Source: Carya illinoinensis
Taxonomy: Eukaryota > Streptophyta > Magnoliopsida > Fagales > Juglandaceae
Reading direction: 5' to 3'
DNA length: 64,000 bases
Assembly (NCBI RefSeq): GCF_018687715.1
Contig: NC_056758.1
Span: 22,300,501 to 22,364,500, forward strand
Of this stretch, positions 39,901 through 53,200 are shown piece by piece. The notes under the pieces are model-generated. The model was given only the letters and a program-made list of their open reading frames with translations. It was not told the origin of the DNA and searched no databases. Made by a program: the position numbers and the translations under genes. The number at the start of each line of letters is the position of its first letter. Position 1 is the first letter of the stretch.

Positions 39901-40785
39901 GCATTATCGACATGGAAGTGTGTCATGCCTTTGATAAATCCTAATCATCTGATTGAATCTTAGAATGTTGGAAACGACAAGAAAATCATTATGATCAGAA
40001 TGAAAAAAATGGTTATGAAGAACAAAAAAGGAGGTTAAACTCGAAAGATTGTTGAGAGATGACTAAATCTTCTGCAACTCGATTACATCCTTTGAATCAA
40101 GCTAAATGCTTAACGATGCGGCAGATGGGGAACCTTAGGGGAATGTGGCACATCTTGAAGTTGAGGAAACTAAATTGTAAGGTTTATGTTTGCTTCAAAT
40201 CAAAGAATGAAACAAAAGATTGGTTTCTTGTTGTAAATTCGTTCAACGCCAGAACTGAACTAGTATGGTAGAGGTGGGGTGCAAACGATGACATTACGGA
40301 TAAGGAAATGGTGTGAATGGCATGGGCTAGGGGCGGACTTGTCGCAATGCACAAGAATGAGAACTTAGGTCGGATTGGCGGTAATTTCAGAATTATTCAC
40401 ATGGCCTTTCTTTTTATTGACAGGTTTTGGATCTAGCCTAATCTTCTAAGTCAATCTTAGAATGATGAGAAACAACAAAGAAAGCAATAAGATCCGTATA
40501 AACAATGTTATAAAGAACTAAAAAGAAAAGTAGGCCCAAAACATTGTTGAGAGATTACAAATCTTGTGTAAGTCAATTACTTCCCTTAATTCAACCTAAA
40601 GGGATAACCACGGGTAGATGGGGAACGTTAGAGGCGTGTGGCAGTTGTTGGACCTGAGGGAAACTAAATGTAAGGTTTATGTGGGCGTCCAAAGCGAGGA
40701 ATGAAACAATAGACGAGTTTCCTTTTGTAAATTGGTCCAGTGCAAGAACTAAACAAGTATGGTCAAGGTGGGGTGTAAACGTTGA
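33904..40785 (+). repeat. Higher-order block IV: one B unit, then six consecutive class A units
   Basis: Y anchors are B 34156, then A 35139, 36123, 37107, 38091, 39075, 40059. Within the A run, a 2952 bp (three-unit) repeat is visible. The rare strings ggcggcgattcgacc (about 35952 and 38904), gtcatgcctttg (about 36970 and 39922), ttcaacgcc (37107+ and 40059+), aagaatgagaac and ggtaatttcag all occur twice at that offset. Homology ends near 37840 and 40790, where one copy keeps cttgataaaaacgg and the other switches to class B. Private variants such as cttctgcaac (about 40068) are present in only one copy. Confidence 0.8.
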
Positions 40786-43700
40786 AATTTTCCTTATGAA
40801 AATGGTCTAAAAGGCTTCGTGTAGGGGCCAACTTGTTGCAACGGCCATGAAGGATCGCCTTGGTACCGATTGGCGGTGATTCGAGCATTATCGACATGGA
40901 AGTGTGTCATGTCTTTGATAAAGCCAAATCATCTAATTCAATCTTAAAATGTTGGAAAACGACAAGAAAATCAATATGATCAAAATGAAGGAAATGGTTA
41001 CGAAGAACAAAAAAGGAGGTTAAACTCGAAACAATGCTGAGAGATGACTAAATCTTGTGCAACTCGATTACATCCTTTGAATCAAGCAAAAAGCTTAACA
41101 ATGCGGTATATGGGGAACCTTAGGGGAATGTGGCACTTCTTGAAGTTGAGGAAACTAAATTGTAAGGTTTATGTTTGCTTCAAATGGAAGAATGAAACAA
41201 AAGATTGGTTTCTTGTTGTAAATTCGTTCAATGCCAGAACTGAACTAGTATGGTAGAGGTGGGGTGCAAACGATGACATTATGGATGAGGAAATGGTGGG
41301 AATGGCATGGGCTAGGGGTGGACTTGTTGCAATGCACAAGAAGGAGAACTTAGGTCGGATTGGCGGTGATTTCAGCATTATTCACATTGCCTTTCTTTTA
41401 TTGCTGGTTTTGGATCCAGCCGAAACTTCTAAGTCAATTTTAGAATGATGAGAAACAACAAAGAAAGTAATAAGATCCGTATAAAAAATGTTATAAAGAA
41501 CTAAAAAGAAAAGTAGGCCCAAAACATTGTTGAGAGATTACAAATCTTTTGTAAGTCAACTACTTCCCTTAATTCAACCTAAAGGGATAACCACGGGTAG
41601 ATGGGGAACGTTAGAGGCGTGTGGCAGTTGTTGGACCTGAGGGAAACTAAATGTAAGGTTTATGTGGGCGTCCAAAGCGAGGAATGAAACAATAGACGAG
41701 TTTCCTTGTGTAAATTGGTCCAGTGCAAGAACTAAACAAGTATGGTCAAGGTGGGGTGTAAACGTTGAAATTTTCCTTATGAAAATGGTCTAAAAGGCTT
41801 CGTGTAGGGGCCAACTTGTTGCAACGGCCAGGAAGGATCGCCTTGGTACCGATTGGCGGTGATTCGAGCATTATCGACATGGAAGTGTGTCATGTCTTTG
41901 ATAAAGCCAAATCATCTAATTCAATCTTAAAATGTTGGAAAACGACAAGAAAATCAATATGATCAAAATGAAGGAAATGGTTACGAAGAACAAAAAAGGA
42001 GGTTAAACTCGAAACAATGCTGACAGATGACTAAATCTTGTGCAACTCGATTACATCCTTTGAATCAAGCAAAAAGCTTAACAATGCGGTATATGGGGAA
42101 CCTTAGGGGAATGTGGCACTTCCTGAAGTTGAGGAAACTAAGTTGTAAGGTTTATGTTTGCTTCAAATGGAAGAATGAAACAAAAGATTGGTTTCTTGTT
42201 GTAAATTCGTTCAATGCCAGAACTGAACTAGTATGGTAGAGGTGGGGTGCAAACGATGACATTATGGATGAGGAAATGGTGGGAATGGCATGGGCTAGGG
42301 GTGGACTTGTTGCAATGCACAAGAAGGAGAACTTAGGTCGGATTGGCGGTGATTTCAGCATTATTCACATTGCCTTTCTTTTATTGCTGGTTTTGGATCC
42401 AGCCGAAACTTCTAAGTCAATTTTAGAATGATGAGAAACAACAAAGAAAGTAATAAGATCCGTATAAAAAATGTTATAAAGAACTAAAAAGAAAAGTAGG
42501 CCCAAAACATTGTTGAGAGATTACAAATCTTTTGTAAGTCAACTACTTCCCTTAATTCAACCTAAAGGGATAACCACGGGTAGATGGGGAACGTTAGAGG
42601 CGTGTGGCAGTTGTTGGACCTGAGGGAAACTAAATGTAAGGTTTATGTGGGCGTCCAAAGCGAGGAATGAAACAATAGACGAGTTTCCTTGTGTAAATTG
42701 GTCCAGTGCAAGAACTAAACAAGTATGGTCAAGGTGGGGTGTAAACGTTGAAATTTTCCTTATGAAAATGGTCTAAAAGGCTTCGTGTAGGGGCCAACTT
42801 GTTGCAACGGCCAGGAAGGATCGCCTTGGTACCGATTGGCGGTGATTCGAGCATTATCGACATGGAAGTGTGTCATGTCTTTGATAAAGCCAAATCATCT
42901 AATTCAATCTTAAAATGTTGGAAAACGACAAGAAAATCAATATGATCAAAATGAAGGAAATGGTTACGAAGAACAAAAAAGGAGGTTAAACTCGAAACAA
43001 TGCTGACAGATGACTAAATCTTGTGCAACTCGATTACATCCTTTGAATCAAGCAAAAAGCTTAACAATGCGGTATATGGGGAACCTTAGGGGAATGTGGC
43101 ACTTCTTGAAGTTGAGGAAACTAAGTTGTAAGGTTTATGTTTGCTTCAAATGGAAGAATGAAACAAAAGATTGGTTTCTTGTTGTAAATTCGTTCAATGC
43201 CAGAACTGAACTAGTATGGTAGAGGTGGGGTGCAAACGATGACATTACGGATGAGGAAATGGTGGGAATGGCATAGGCTAGGGGTGGACTTGTTGCAATG
43301 CACCAGAAGGAGAACTTAGGTCGGATTGGCGGTGATTTCAGCATTATTCACATGGCCTTTCTTTTATTGGTAGGTTTTGGATCCAGCCGAAGCTTCTAAG
43401 TCAATTTTAGAATGATGAGAAACAACAAAGAAAGTAATAAGATCCGTATAAAAAATGTTATAAAGAAGTAAAAAGAAAAGTAGGCCCAAAACATTGTTGA
43501 GAGATTACAAATCTTGTGTAAGTCAATTACTTCCCTTAATTCAACCTAAAGGGATAACCACGGGTAGATGGGGAACGTTAGAGGCGTGTGGCAGTTGTTG
43601 GACCTGAGGGAAACTAAATGTAAGGTTTATGTGGGCGTCCAAAGCGAGGAATGAAACAATAGACGAGTTTCCTTGTGTAAATTGGTCCAGTGCAAGAACT

Positions 43701-44720
43701 AAACAAGTATGGTCAAGGTGGGGTGTAAACGTTGAAATTTTTCTTATGAAAATGGTCTAAAAGGCTTCGTGTAGGGGCCAACTTGTTGCAACGGCCATGA
43801 AGGATCGCCTTGGTACCGATTGGCGGTGATTCGAGCGTTATCGACATGGAAGTGTGTCATGTCTTTGATAAAGCCAAATCATCTAATTCAATCTTAAAAT
43901 GTTGGAAAACGACAAGAAAATCAATATGATCAAAATGAAGGAAATGGTTACGAAGAACAAAAAAGGAGGTTAAACTCGAAACAATGCTGACAGATGACTA
44001 AATCTTGTGGAACTCGATTACATCCTTTGAATCAAGCAAAAAGCTTAACAATGCGGTATATGGGGAACCTTAGGGGAATGTGGCACTTCCTGAAGTTGAG
44101 GAAACTAAGTTGTAAGGTTTATGTTTGCTTCAAATGGAAGAATGAAACAAAAGATTGGTTTCTTGTTGTAAATTCGTTCAATGCCAGAACTGAACTAGTA
44201 TGGTAGAGGTGGGGTGCAAACGATGACATTACGGATGAGGAAATGGTGGGAATGGCATGGGCTAGGGGTGGACTTGTTGCAATGCACCAGAAGGAGAACT
44301 TAGGTCGGATTGGCGGTGATTTCAGCATTATTCACATGGCCTTTCTTTTATTGGTAGGTTTTGGATCCAGCCGAAGCTTCTAAGTCAATTTTAGAATGAT
44401 GAGAAACAACAAAGAAAGTAATAAGATCCGTATAAAAAATGTTATAAAGAACTAAAAAGAAAAGTAGGCCCAAAACATTGTTGAGAGATTACAAATCTTG
44501 TGTAAGTCAATTACTTCCCTTAATTCAACCTAAAGGGATAACCACGGGTAGATGGGGAACGTTAGAGGCGTGTGGCAGTTGTTGGACCTGAGGGAAACTA
44601 AATGTAAGGTTTATGTGGGCGTCCAAAGCGAGGAATGAAACAACAGACGAGTTTCCTTGTGTAAATTGGTCCATTGCAAGAACTAAACAAGTATGGTCAA
44701 GGTGGGGTGTAAACGTTGAA
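40786..44720 (+). repeat. Higher-order block V: four consecutive class B units
   Basis: Y anchors are 41044, 42027, 43010, 43994, all class B. The first two monomers look like a recent single-unit duplication with 983 bp spacing. Both have cacattgcc, ttattgctggtttt (one base shorter than the usual ttattggtaggtttt), and caaatcttttgtaag with caactac. The string gctgacagatgac (usual gctgagagatgac) is shared by the units at 42027, 43010 and 43994. A private change makes catagg instead of catggg at about 43275. Confidence 0.8.
41385..43340 (+). repeat. Recent tandem duplication of a single 983 bp monomer
   Basis: The variants cacattgcc (about 41385 and 42368), ttattgctgg (about 41400 and 42381) and tcttttgtaagtcaac (about 41544 and 42527) occur at exactly two successive positions 983 bp apart and nowhere else that I saw. 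This is the pattern left by a one-unit unequal exchange or replication slippage event that happened after these variants arose. Confidence 0.75.
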
Positions 44721-47700
44721 ATTTTCATGATAAAAACGGTCTAAAAGGCTTCGGGTAGGGGCCAACTTGTTGCAACGGCCAGGAAGGATCGCCTTGGTGC
44801 CGATTGGCAGTGATTCGAGCATTATCGACCTGGAAGTGTGTCATGTCTTTGATAAATCCTAATCATCTAATTGAATCTTAGAATGTTGGAAACGACAAGA
44901 AAATCATTATGATCAGAATGAAAAAAATGGTTATGAAGAACAAAAAAGGAGGTTAAACTCGAAAGATTGTTGAGAGATGACTAAATCTTGTGCAACTCGA
45001 TTACATCCTTTGAATCAAGCTAAATGCTTAACGATGCGGCAGATGGGGAACCTTAGGGGAATGTGGCACATCTTGAAGTTGAGGAAACTAAATTGTAAGG
45101 TTTATGTTTGCTTCAAATCGAAGAATGAAACAAAAGATTGGTTTCTTGTTGTAAATTCGTTCAATGCCAGAACTGAACTAGTATGGTAGAGGTGGGGTGC
45201 AAACGATGACATTACGGATAAGGAAATGGTGTGAATGGCATGGGCTAAGGGCGGACTTGTCGCAATGCACAAGAAGGAGAACTTAGGTCGGATTGGCGGT
45301 AATTTCAGAATTATTCACATGGCCTTTCTTTTATTGACAGGTTTTGGATCTAGCCTAATCTTCTAAGTCAATCTTAGAATGATGAGAAACAACAAAGAAA
45401 GCAATAAGATCCGTATAAACAATGTTATAAAGAACTAAAAAGAAAAGTAGGCCCAAAACATTGTTGAGAGATTACTAATCTTGTGTAAGTCAATTACTTC
45501 CCTTAATTCAACCTAAAGGGATAACCACGGGTAGATGGGGAACGTTAGAGGCGTGTGGCAGTTGTTGGACCTGAGGGAAACTAAATGTAAGGTTTATGTG
45601 GGCGTCCAAAGCGAGGAATGAAACAATAGACGAGTTTCCTTGTGTAAATTGGTCCAGTGCAAGAACTAAACAAGTATGGTCAAGGTGGGGTGTAAACGTT
45701 GAAATTTTCCTTATGAAAATGGTCTAAAAGGCTTCGTGTAGGGGCCAACTTGTTGCAACGGCCATGAAGGATCGCCTTGGTACCGATTGGCGGTGATTCG
45801 AGCATTATCGACATGGAAGTGTGTCATGTCTTTGATAAAGCCAAATCATCTAATTCAATCTTAAAATGTTGGAAAACGACAAGAAAATCAATATGATCAA
45901 AATGAAGGAAATGGTTACGAAGAACAAAAAAGGGGGTTAAACTCGAAACAATGCTGAGAGATGACTAAATCTTGTGCAACTCGATTACATCCTTTGAATC
46001 AAGCAAAAAGCTTAACAATGCGGTATATGGGGAACCTTAGGGGAATGTGGCACTTCTTGAAGTTGAGGAAACTAAATTGTAAGGTTTATGTTTGCTTCAA
46101 ATGGAAGAATGAAACAAAAGATTGGTTTCTTGTTGTAAATTCGTTCAATGCCAGAACTGAACTAGTATGGTAGAGGTGGGGTGCAAACGATGACATTACG
46201 GATGAGGAAATGGTGGGAATGGCATGGGCTAGGGGTGGACTTGTTGCAATGCACAAGAAGGAGAACTTAGGTCGGATTGGCGGTGATTTCAGCATTATTC
46301 ACATGGCCTTTCTTTTATTGGTAGGTTTTGGATCCAGCCGAAACTTCTAAGTCAATTTTAGAATGATGAGAAACAACAAAGAAAGTAATAAGATCCGTAT
46401 AAAAAATGTTATAAAGAACTAAAAAGAAAAGTAGGCCCAAAACATTGTTAAGAGATTACAAATCTTGTGTAAGTCAATTACTTCCCTTAATTCAACCTAA
46501 AGGGATAACCACGGGTAGATGGGGAACGTTAGAGGCGTGTGGCAGTTGTTGGACCTGAGGGAAACTAAATGTAAGGTTTATGTGCGCGTCCAAAGCGAGG
46601 AATGAAACAATAGACGAGTTTCCTTGTGTAAATTGGTCCAGTGCAAGAACTAAACAAGTATGGTCAAGGTGGGGTGTAAACGTTGAAATTTTCTTGATAA
46701 AAACGGTCTAAAAGGCTTCGGGTAGGGGCCAACTTGTTGCAACGGCCAGGAAGGATCGCCTTGGTACCGATTGGCGGTGATTCGAGCATTATCGACATGG
46801 AAGTGTGTCGTGTCTTTGATAAAGCCAAATCATCTATTTCCATCTTAAAATGTTGGAAAACGACAAGAAAATCAATATGATCAAAATGAAGGAAATGGTT
46901 ACGAAGAACAAAAAAGGAGGTTAAACTCGAAACAATGCTGAGAGATGACTAAATCTTGTGCAACTCGATTACATCCTTTGAATCAAGCAAAAAGCTTAAC
47001 AATGCGGTATATGGGGAACCTTAGAGGAATGTGGCACTTCTTGAAGTTGAGGAAACTAAATTGTAAGGTTTATGTTTGCTTCAAATGGAAGAATGAAACA
47101 AAAGATTGGTTTCTTGTTGTAAATTCGTTCAATGCCAGAACTGAACTAGTATGGTAGAGGTGGGGTGCAAACGATGACATTACGGATGAGGAAATGGTGG
47201 GAATGGCATGGGCTAGGGGTGGACTAGTTGCAATGCACAAGAAAGAGAACTTAGGTCGGATTGGCGGTGATTTCAGCATTATTCACATGGCCTTTCTTTT
47301 ATTGGTAGGTTTTGGATCCAGCCGAAACTTCTAAGTCAATTTTAGAATGATGAGAAACAACAAAGAAAGTAATAAGATCCGTATAAAAAATGTTATAAAG
47401 AACTAAAAAGAAAAGTAGGCCCAAAACATTGTTGAGAGATTACAAATCTTGTGTAAGTCAATTACTTCCCTTAATTCAACCTAAAGGGATAACCACGGGT
47501 AGATGGGGAACGTTAGAGGCGTGTGGCAGTTGTTGGACCTGAGGGAAACTAAATGTAAGGTTTATGTGGGCGTCCAAAGCGAGGAATGAAACAATAGACG
47601 AGTTTCCTTGTGTAAATTGGTCCAGTGCAAGAACTAAACAAGTATGGTCAAGGTGGGGTGTAAACGTTGAAATTTTCTTGATAAAAAGGGTCTAAAAGGC

Positions 47701-50280
47701 TTCGGGTAGGGGCCAACTTGTTGCAACGGCCAGGAAGGATCGCCTTGGTGCCGATTGGCAGTGATTCGAGCATTATCGACATGGAAGTGTGTCATGTCTT
47801 TGATAAATCCTAATCATCTAATTGAATCTTAGAATGTTGGAAACGACAAGAAAATCATTATGATCAGAATGAAAAAAAATGGTTATGAAGAACAAAAAAG
47901 GAGGTTAAACTCGAAAGATTGTTGAGAGATGACTAAATCTTGTGCAACTCGATTACATCCTTTGAATCAAGCTAAATGCTTAACGATGCGGCAGATGGGG
48001 AACCTTAGGGGAATGTGGCACATCTTGAAGTTGAGGAAACTAAATTGTAAGGTTTATGTTTGCTTCAAATCGAAGAATGAAACAAAAGATTGGTTTCTTG
48101 TTGTAAATTCGTTCAATGCCAGAACTGAACTAGTATGGTAGAGGTGGGGTGCAAACGATGACATTACGGATAAGGAAATGGTGTGAATGGCATGGGCTAG
48201 CGGCGGACTTGTCGCAATGCACAAGAAGGAGAACTTAGGTCGGATTGGCGGTGATTTCAGAATTATTCACATGGCCTTTCGTTTATTGACAGGTTTTGGA
48301 TCTAGCCTAATCTTCTAAGTCAATCTTAGAATGATGAGAAACAACAAAGAAAGCAATAAGATCCGTATAAACAATGTTATAAAGAACTAAAAAGAAAAGT
48401 AGGCCCAAAACATTGTTGAGAGATTACTAATCTTGTGTAAGTCAATTACTTCACTTAATTCAACCTAAAGGGGATAACCACGGGTAGATGGGGAACGTTA
48501 GAGGCGTGTGGCAGTTGTTGGACCTGAGGGAAACTAAATGTAAGGTTTATGTGGGCGTCCAAAGCGAGGAATGAAACAATAGACGAGTTTCCTTGTGTAA
48601 ATTGGTCCAGTGCAAGAACTAAACAAGTATGGTCAAGGTGGGGTGTAAACGTTGAAATTTTCCTTATGAAAATGGTCTAAAAGGCTTCGGGTAGGGGCCA
48701 GCTTGTTGCAACGGCCAGGAAGGATCGCCTTGGTGCCGATTGGCAGTGATTCGAGCATTATCGACATGGAAGTGTGTCATGTCTTTGATAAATCCTAATC
48801 ATCTAATTGAATCTTAGAATGTTGGAAACGACAAGAAAATCATTATGATCAGAATGAAAAAAAATGGTTATGAAGAACAAAAAAGGAGGTTAAACTCGAA
48901 AGATTGTTGAGAGATGACTAAATCTTGTGCAACTCGATTACATCCTTTGAATCAAGCGAAATGCTTAACGATGCGGCAGATGGGGAACCTTAGGGGAATG
49001 TGGCACATCTTGAAGTTGAGGAAACTAAATTGTAAGGTTTATGTTTGCTTCAAATCGAAGAATGAAACAAAAGATTGGTTTCTTGTTGTAAATTTGTTCA
49101 ATGCCAGAATTGAACTAGTATGGTAGAGGTGGGGTGCAAACGATGACATTACGGATAAGGAAATGGTGTGAATGGCATGGGCTAGGGGCGGACTTGTCGC
49201 AATGCACAAGAAGGAGAACTTAGGTCGGATTGGCGGTGATTTCAGAATTATTCACATGGCCTTTCTTTTATTGACAGGTTTTGGATCTAGCCTAATCTTC
49301 TAAGTCAATCTTAGAATGATGAGAAACAACAAAGAAAGCAATAAGATCCGTATAAACAATGTTATAAAGAACTAAAAAGAAAAGTAGGCCCAAAACATTG
49401 TTGAGAGATTACTAATCTTGTGTAAGTCAATTACTTCCCTTAATTCAACCTAAAGGGGATAACCACGGGTAGATGGGGAACGTTAGAGGCGTGTGGCAGT
49501 TGTTGGACCTGAGGGAAACTAAATGTAAGGTTTATGTGGGCGTCCAAAGCGAGGAATGAAACAATAGACGAGTTTCCTTGTGTAAATTGGTCCAGTGCAA
49601 GAACTAAACAAGTATGGTCAAGGTGGGGTGTAAACGTTGAAATTTTCCTTATGAAAATGGTCTAAAAGGCTTCGGGTAGGGGCCAACTTGTTGCAACGGC
49701 CAGGAAGGATCGCCTTGGTGCCGATTGGCAGTGATTCGAGCATTATCGACATGGAAGTGTGTCATGTCTTTGATAAATCCTAATCATCTAATTGAATCTT
49801 AGAATGTTGGAAACGACAAGAAAATCATTATGATCAGAATGAAAAAAAATGGTTATGAAGAACAAAAAAGGAGGTTAAACTCGAAAGATTGTTGAGAGAT
49901 GACTAAATCTTGTGCAACTCGATTACATCCTTTGAATCAAGCGAAATGCTTAACGATGCGGCAGATGGGGAACCTTAGGGGAATGTGGCACATCTTGAAG
50001 TTGAGGAAACTAAATTGTAAGGTTTATGTTTGCTTCAAATCGAAGAATGAAACAAAAGATTGGTTTCTTGTTGTAAATTCGTTCAATGCCAGAATTGAAC
50101 TAGTATGGTAGAGGTGGGGTGCAAACGATGACATTACGGATAAGGAAATGGTGTGAATGGCATGGGCTAGGGGCGGACTTTTCGCAATGCACAAGAAGGA
50201 GAACTTAGGTCGGATTGGCGGTGATTTCAGAATTATTCACATGGCCTTTCTTTTATTGACAGGTTTTGGATCTAGCCTAA
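44721..50280 (+). repeat. Higher-order block VI: mixed A and B units, start of the eight-A allele
   Basis: Y anchors are A 44977, B 45961, B 46945, A 47929, A 48914, A 49899. From 47.87 kb onward every class A X half has eight A residues in gaatgaaaaaaaatgg, where all class A copies to the left (last at about 44917) have seven. This makes several intervals 985 bp. Units 48914 and 49899 form a recent tandem pair sharing caagcgaaatg and gccagaattgaac. Their X halves join class B ccttatgaaaatgg to class A cttcgggtagg, the opposite junction to that at 23.1 kb. Confidence 0.8.
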
Positions 50281-53200
50281 TCTTCTAAGTCAATCTTAGA
50301 ATGATGAGAAACAACAAAGAAAGTAATAAGATCCGTATAAAAAATGTTATAAAGAACTAAAAAGAAAAGTAGGCCCAAAACATTGTTGAGAGATTACAAA
50401 TCTTGTGTAAGTCAATTACTTCCCTTAATTCAACCTAAAGGGATAACCACGGGTAGATGGGGAACGTTAGAGGCGTGTGGCAGTTGTTGGACCCGAGGGA
50501 AACTAAATGTAAGGTTTATGTGCGCGTCCAAAGCGAGGAATGAAACAATAGACGAGTTTCCTTGTGTAAATTGGTCCAGTGCAAGAACTAAACAAGTATG
50601 GTCAAGGTGGGGTGTAAACGTTGAAATTTTCTTGATAAAAACGGTCTAAAAGGCTTCGGGTAGCGGCCAACTTGTTGCAACGGCCAGGAAGGATCGCCTT
50701 GGTACCGATTGGCGGTGATTCGAGCATTATCGACATGGAAGTGTGTCGTGTCTTTGATAAAGCCAAATCATCTATTTCAATCTTAAAATATTGGAAAACG
50801 ACAAGAAAATCAATATGATCAAAATGAAGGAAATGGTTACGAAGAACAAAAAAGGAGGTTAAACTCGAAACAATGCTGAGAGATGACTAAATCTTGTGCA
50901 ACTCGATTACATCCTTTGAATCAAGCAAAAAGCTTAACAATGCGGTATATGGGGAACCTTAGGGGAATGTGGCACTTCTTGAAGTTGAGGAAACTAAATT
51001 GTAAGGTTTATGTTTGCTTCAAATGGAAGAATGAAACAAAAGATTGGTTTCTTGTTGTAAATTCGTTCAATGCCAGAACTGAACTAGTATGGTAGAAGGT
51101 GGGCTGCAAACGATGACATTACGGATGAGGAAATGGTGGGAATGGCATGGGCTAGGGGTGGACTAGTTGCAATGCACAAGAAGGAGAACTTAGGTCGGAT
51201 TGGCGGTGATTTCAGCATTATTCACATGGCCTTTCTTTTATTGGTAGGTTTTGGATCCAGCCGAAACTTCTAAGTCAATTTTAGAATGATGAGAAACAAC
51301 AAAGAAAGTAATAAGATCCGTATAAAAAATGTTATAAAGAACTAAAAAGAAAAGTAGGCCCAAAACATTGTTGAGAGATTACAAATCTTGTGTAAGTCAA
51401 TTACTTCCCTTAATTCAACCTAAAGGGATAACCACGGGTAGATGGGGAACGTTAGAGGCGTGTGGCAGTTGTTGGACCTGAGGGAAACTAAATGTAAGGT
51501 TTATGTGGGCGTCCAAAGCGAGGAATGAAACACTAGACGAGTTTCCTTGTGTAAATTGGTCCAGTGCAAGAACTAAACAAGTATGGTCAAGGTGGGGTGT
51601 AAACGTTGAAATTTTCTTGATAAAAACGGTCTAAAAGGCTTCGGGTAGGGGCCAACTTGTGGCAACGGCCAGGAAGGATCGCCTTGGTGCCGATTGGCAG
51701 TGATTCGAGCATTATCGACATGGAAGTGTGTCATGTCTTTGATAAATCCTAATCATCTAATTGAATCTTAGAATGTTGGAAACGACAAGAAAATCATTAT
51801 GATCAGAATGAAAAAAAATGGTTATGAAGAACAAAAAAGGAGGTTAAACTCGAAAGATTGTTGAGAGATGACTAAATCTTGTGCAACTCGATTACATCCT
51901 TTGAATCAAGCTAAATGCTTAACGATGCGGCAGATGGGGAACCTTAGGGGAATGTGGCACATCTTGAAGTTGAGGAAACTAAATTGTAAGGTTTATGTTT
52001 GCTTCAAATCGAAGAATGAAACAAAAGATTGGTTTCTTGTTGTAAATTCGTTCAATGCCAGAACTGAACTAGTATGGTAGAGGTGGGGTGCAAACGATGA
52101 CATTACGGATAAGGAAACGGTGTGAATGGCATGGGCTAGGGGCGGACTTGTCGCAATGCACAAGAAGGAGAACTTAGGTCGGATTGGCGGTGATTTCAGA
52201 ATTATTCACATGGCCTTTCTTTTATTGACAGGTTTTGGATCTAGCCTAATCTTCTAAGTCAATCTTAGAATGATGAGAAACAACAAAGAAAGTAATAAGA
52301 TCCGTATAAAAAATGTTATAAAGAACTAAAAAGAAAAGTAGGCCCAAAACATTGTTGAGAGATTACAAATCTTGTGTAAGTCAATTACTTCCCTTAATTC
52401 AACCTAAAGGGATAACCACGGGTAGATGGGGAACGTTAGAGGCGTGTGGCAGTTGTTGGACCCGAGGGAAACTAAATGTAAGGTTTATGTGCGCGTCCAA
52501 AGCGAGGAATGAAACAATAGACGAGTTTCCTTGTGTAAATTGGTCCAGTGCAAGAACTAAACAAGTATGGTCAAGGTGGGGTGTAAACGTTGAAATTTTC
52601 TTGATAAAAACGGTCTAAAAGGCTTCGGGTAGGGGCCAACTTGTTGCAACGGCCAGGAAGGATCGCCTTGGTACCGATTGGCGGTGATTCGAGCATTATC
52701 GACATGGAAGTGTGTCGTGTCTTTGATAAAGCCAAATCATCTATTTCAATCTTAAAATATTGGAAAACGACAAGAAAATCAATATGATCAAAATGAAGGA
52801 AATGGTTACGAAGAACAAAAAAGGAGGTTAAACTCGAAACAATGCTGAGAGATGACTAAATCTTGTGCAACTCGATTACATCCTTTGAATCAAGCAAAAA
52901 GCTTAACAATGCGGTATATGGGGAACCTTAGGGGAATGTGGCACTTCTTGAAGTTGAGGAAACTAAATTGTAAGGTTTATGTTTGCTTCAAATGGAAGAA
53001 TGAAACAAAAGATTGGTTTCTTGTTGTAAATTCGTTCAATGCCAGAACTGAACTAGTATGGTAGAAGGTGGGGTGCAAACGATGACATTACGGATGAGGA
53101 AATGGTGGGAATGGCATGGGCTAGGGGTGGACTAGTTGCAATGCACAAGAAGGAGAACTTAGGTCGGATTGGCTGTGATTTCAGCATTATTCACATGGCC

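Noticed and set aside
44525..44728. Minus-strand open frame of 67 codons in one X half
   Set aside because: It depends on private base changes in one copy (for example the cattgc at about 44672, which supplies an ATG). Neighbouring X halves lack it.
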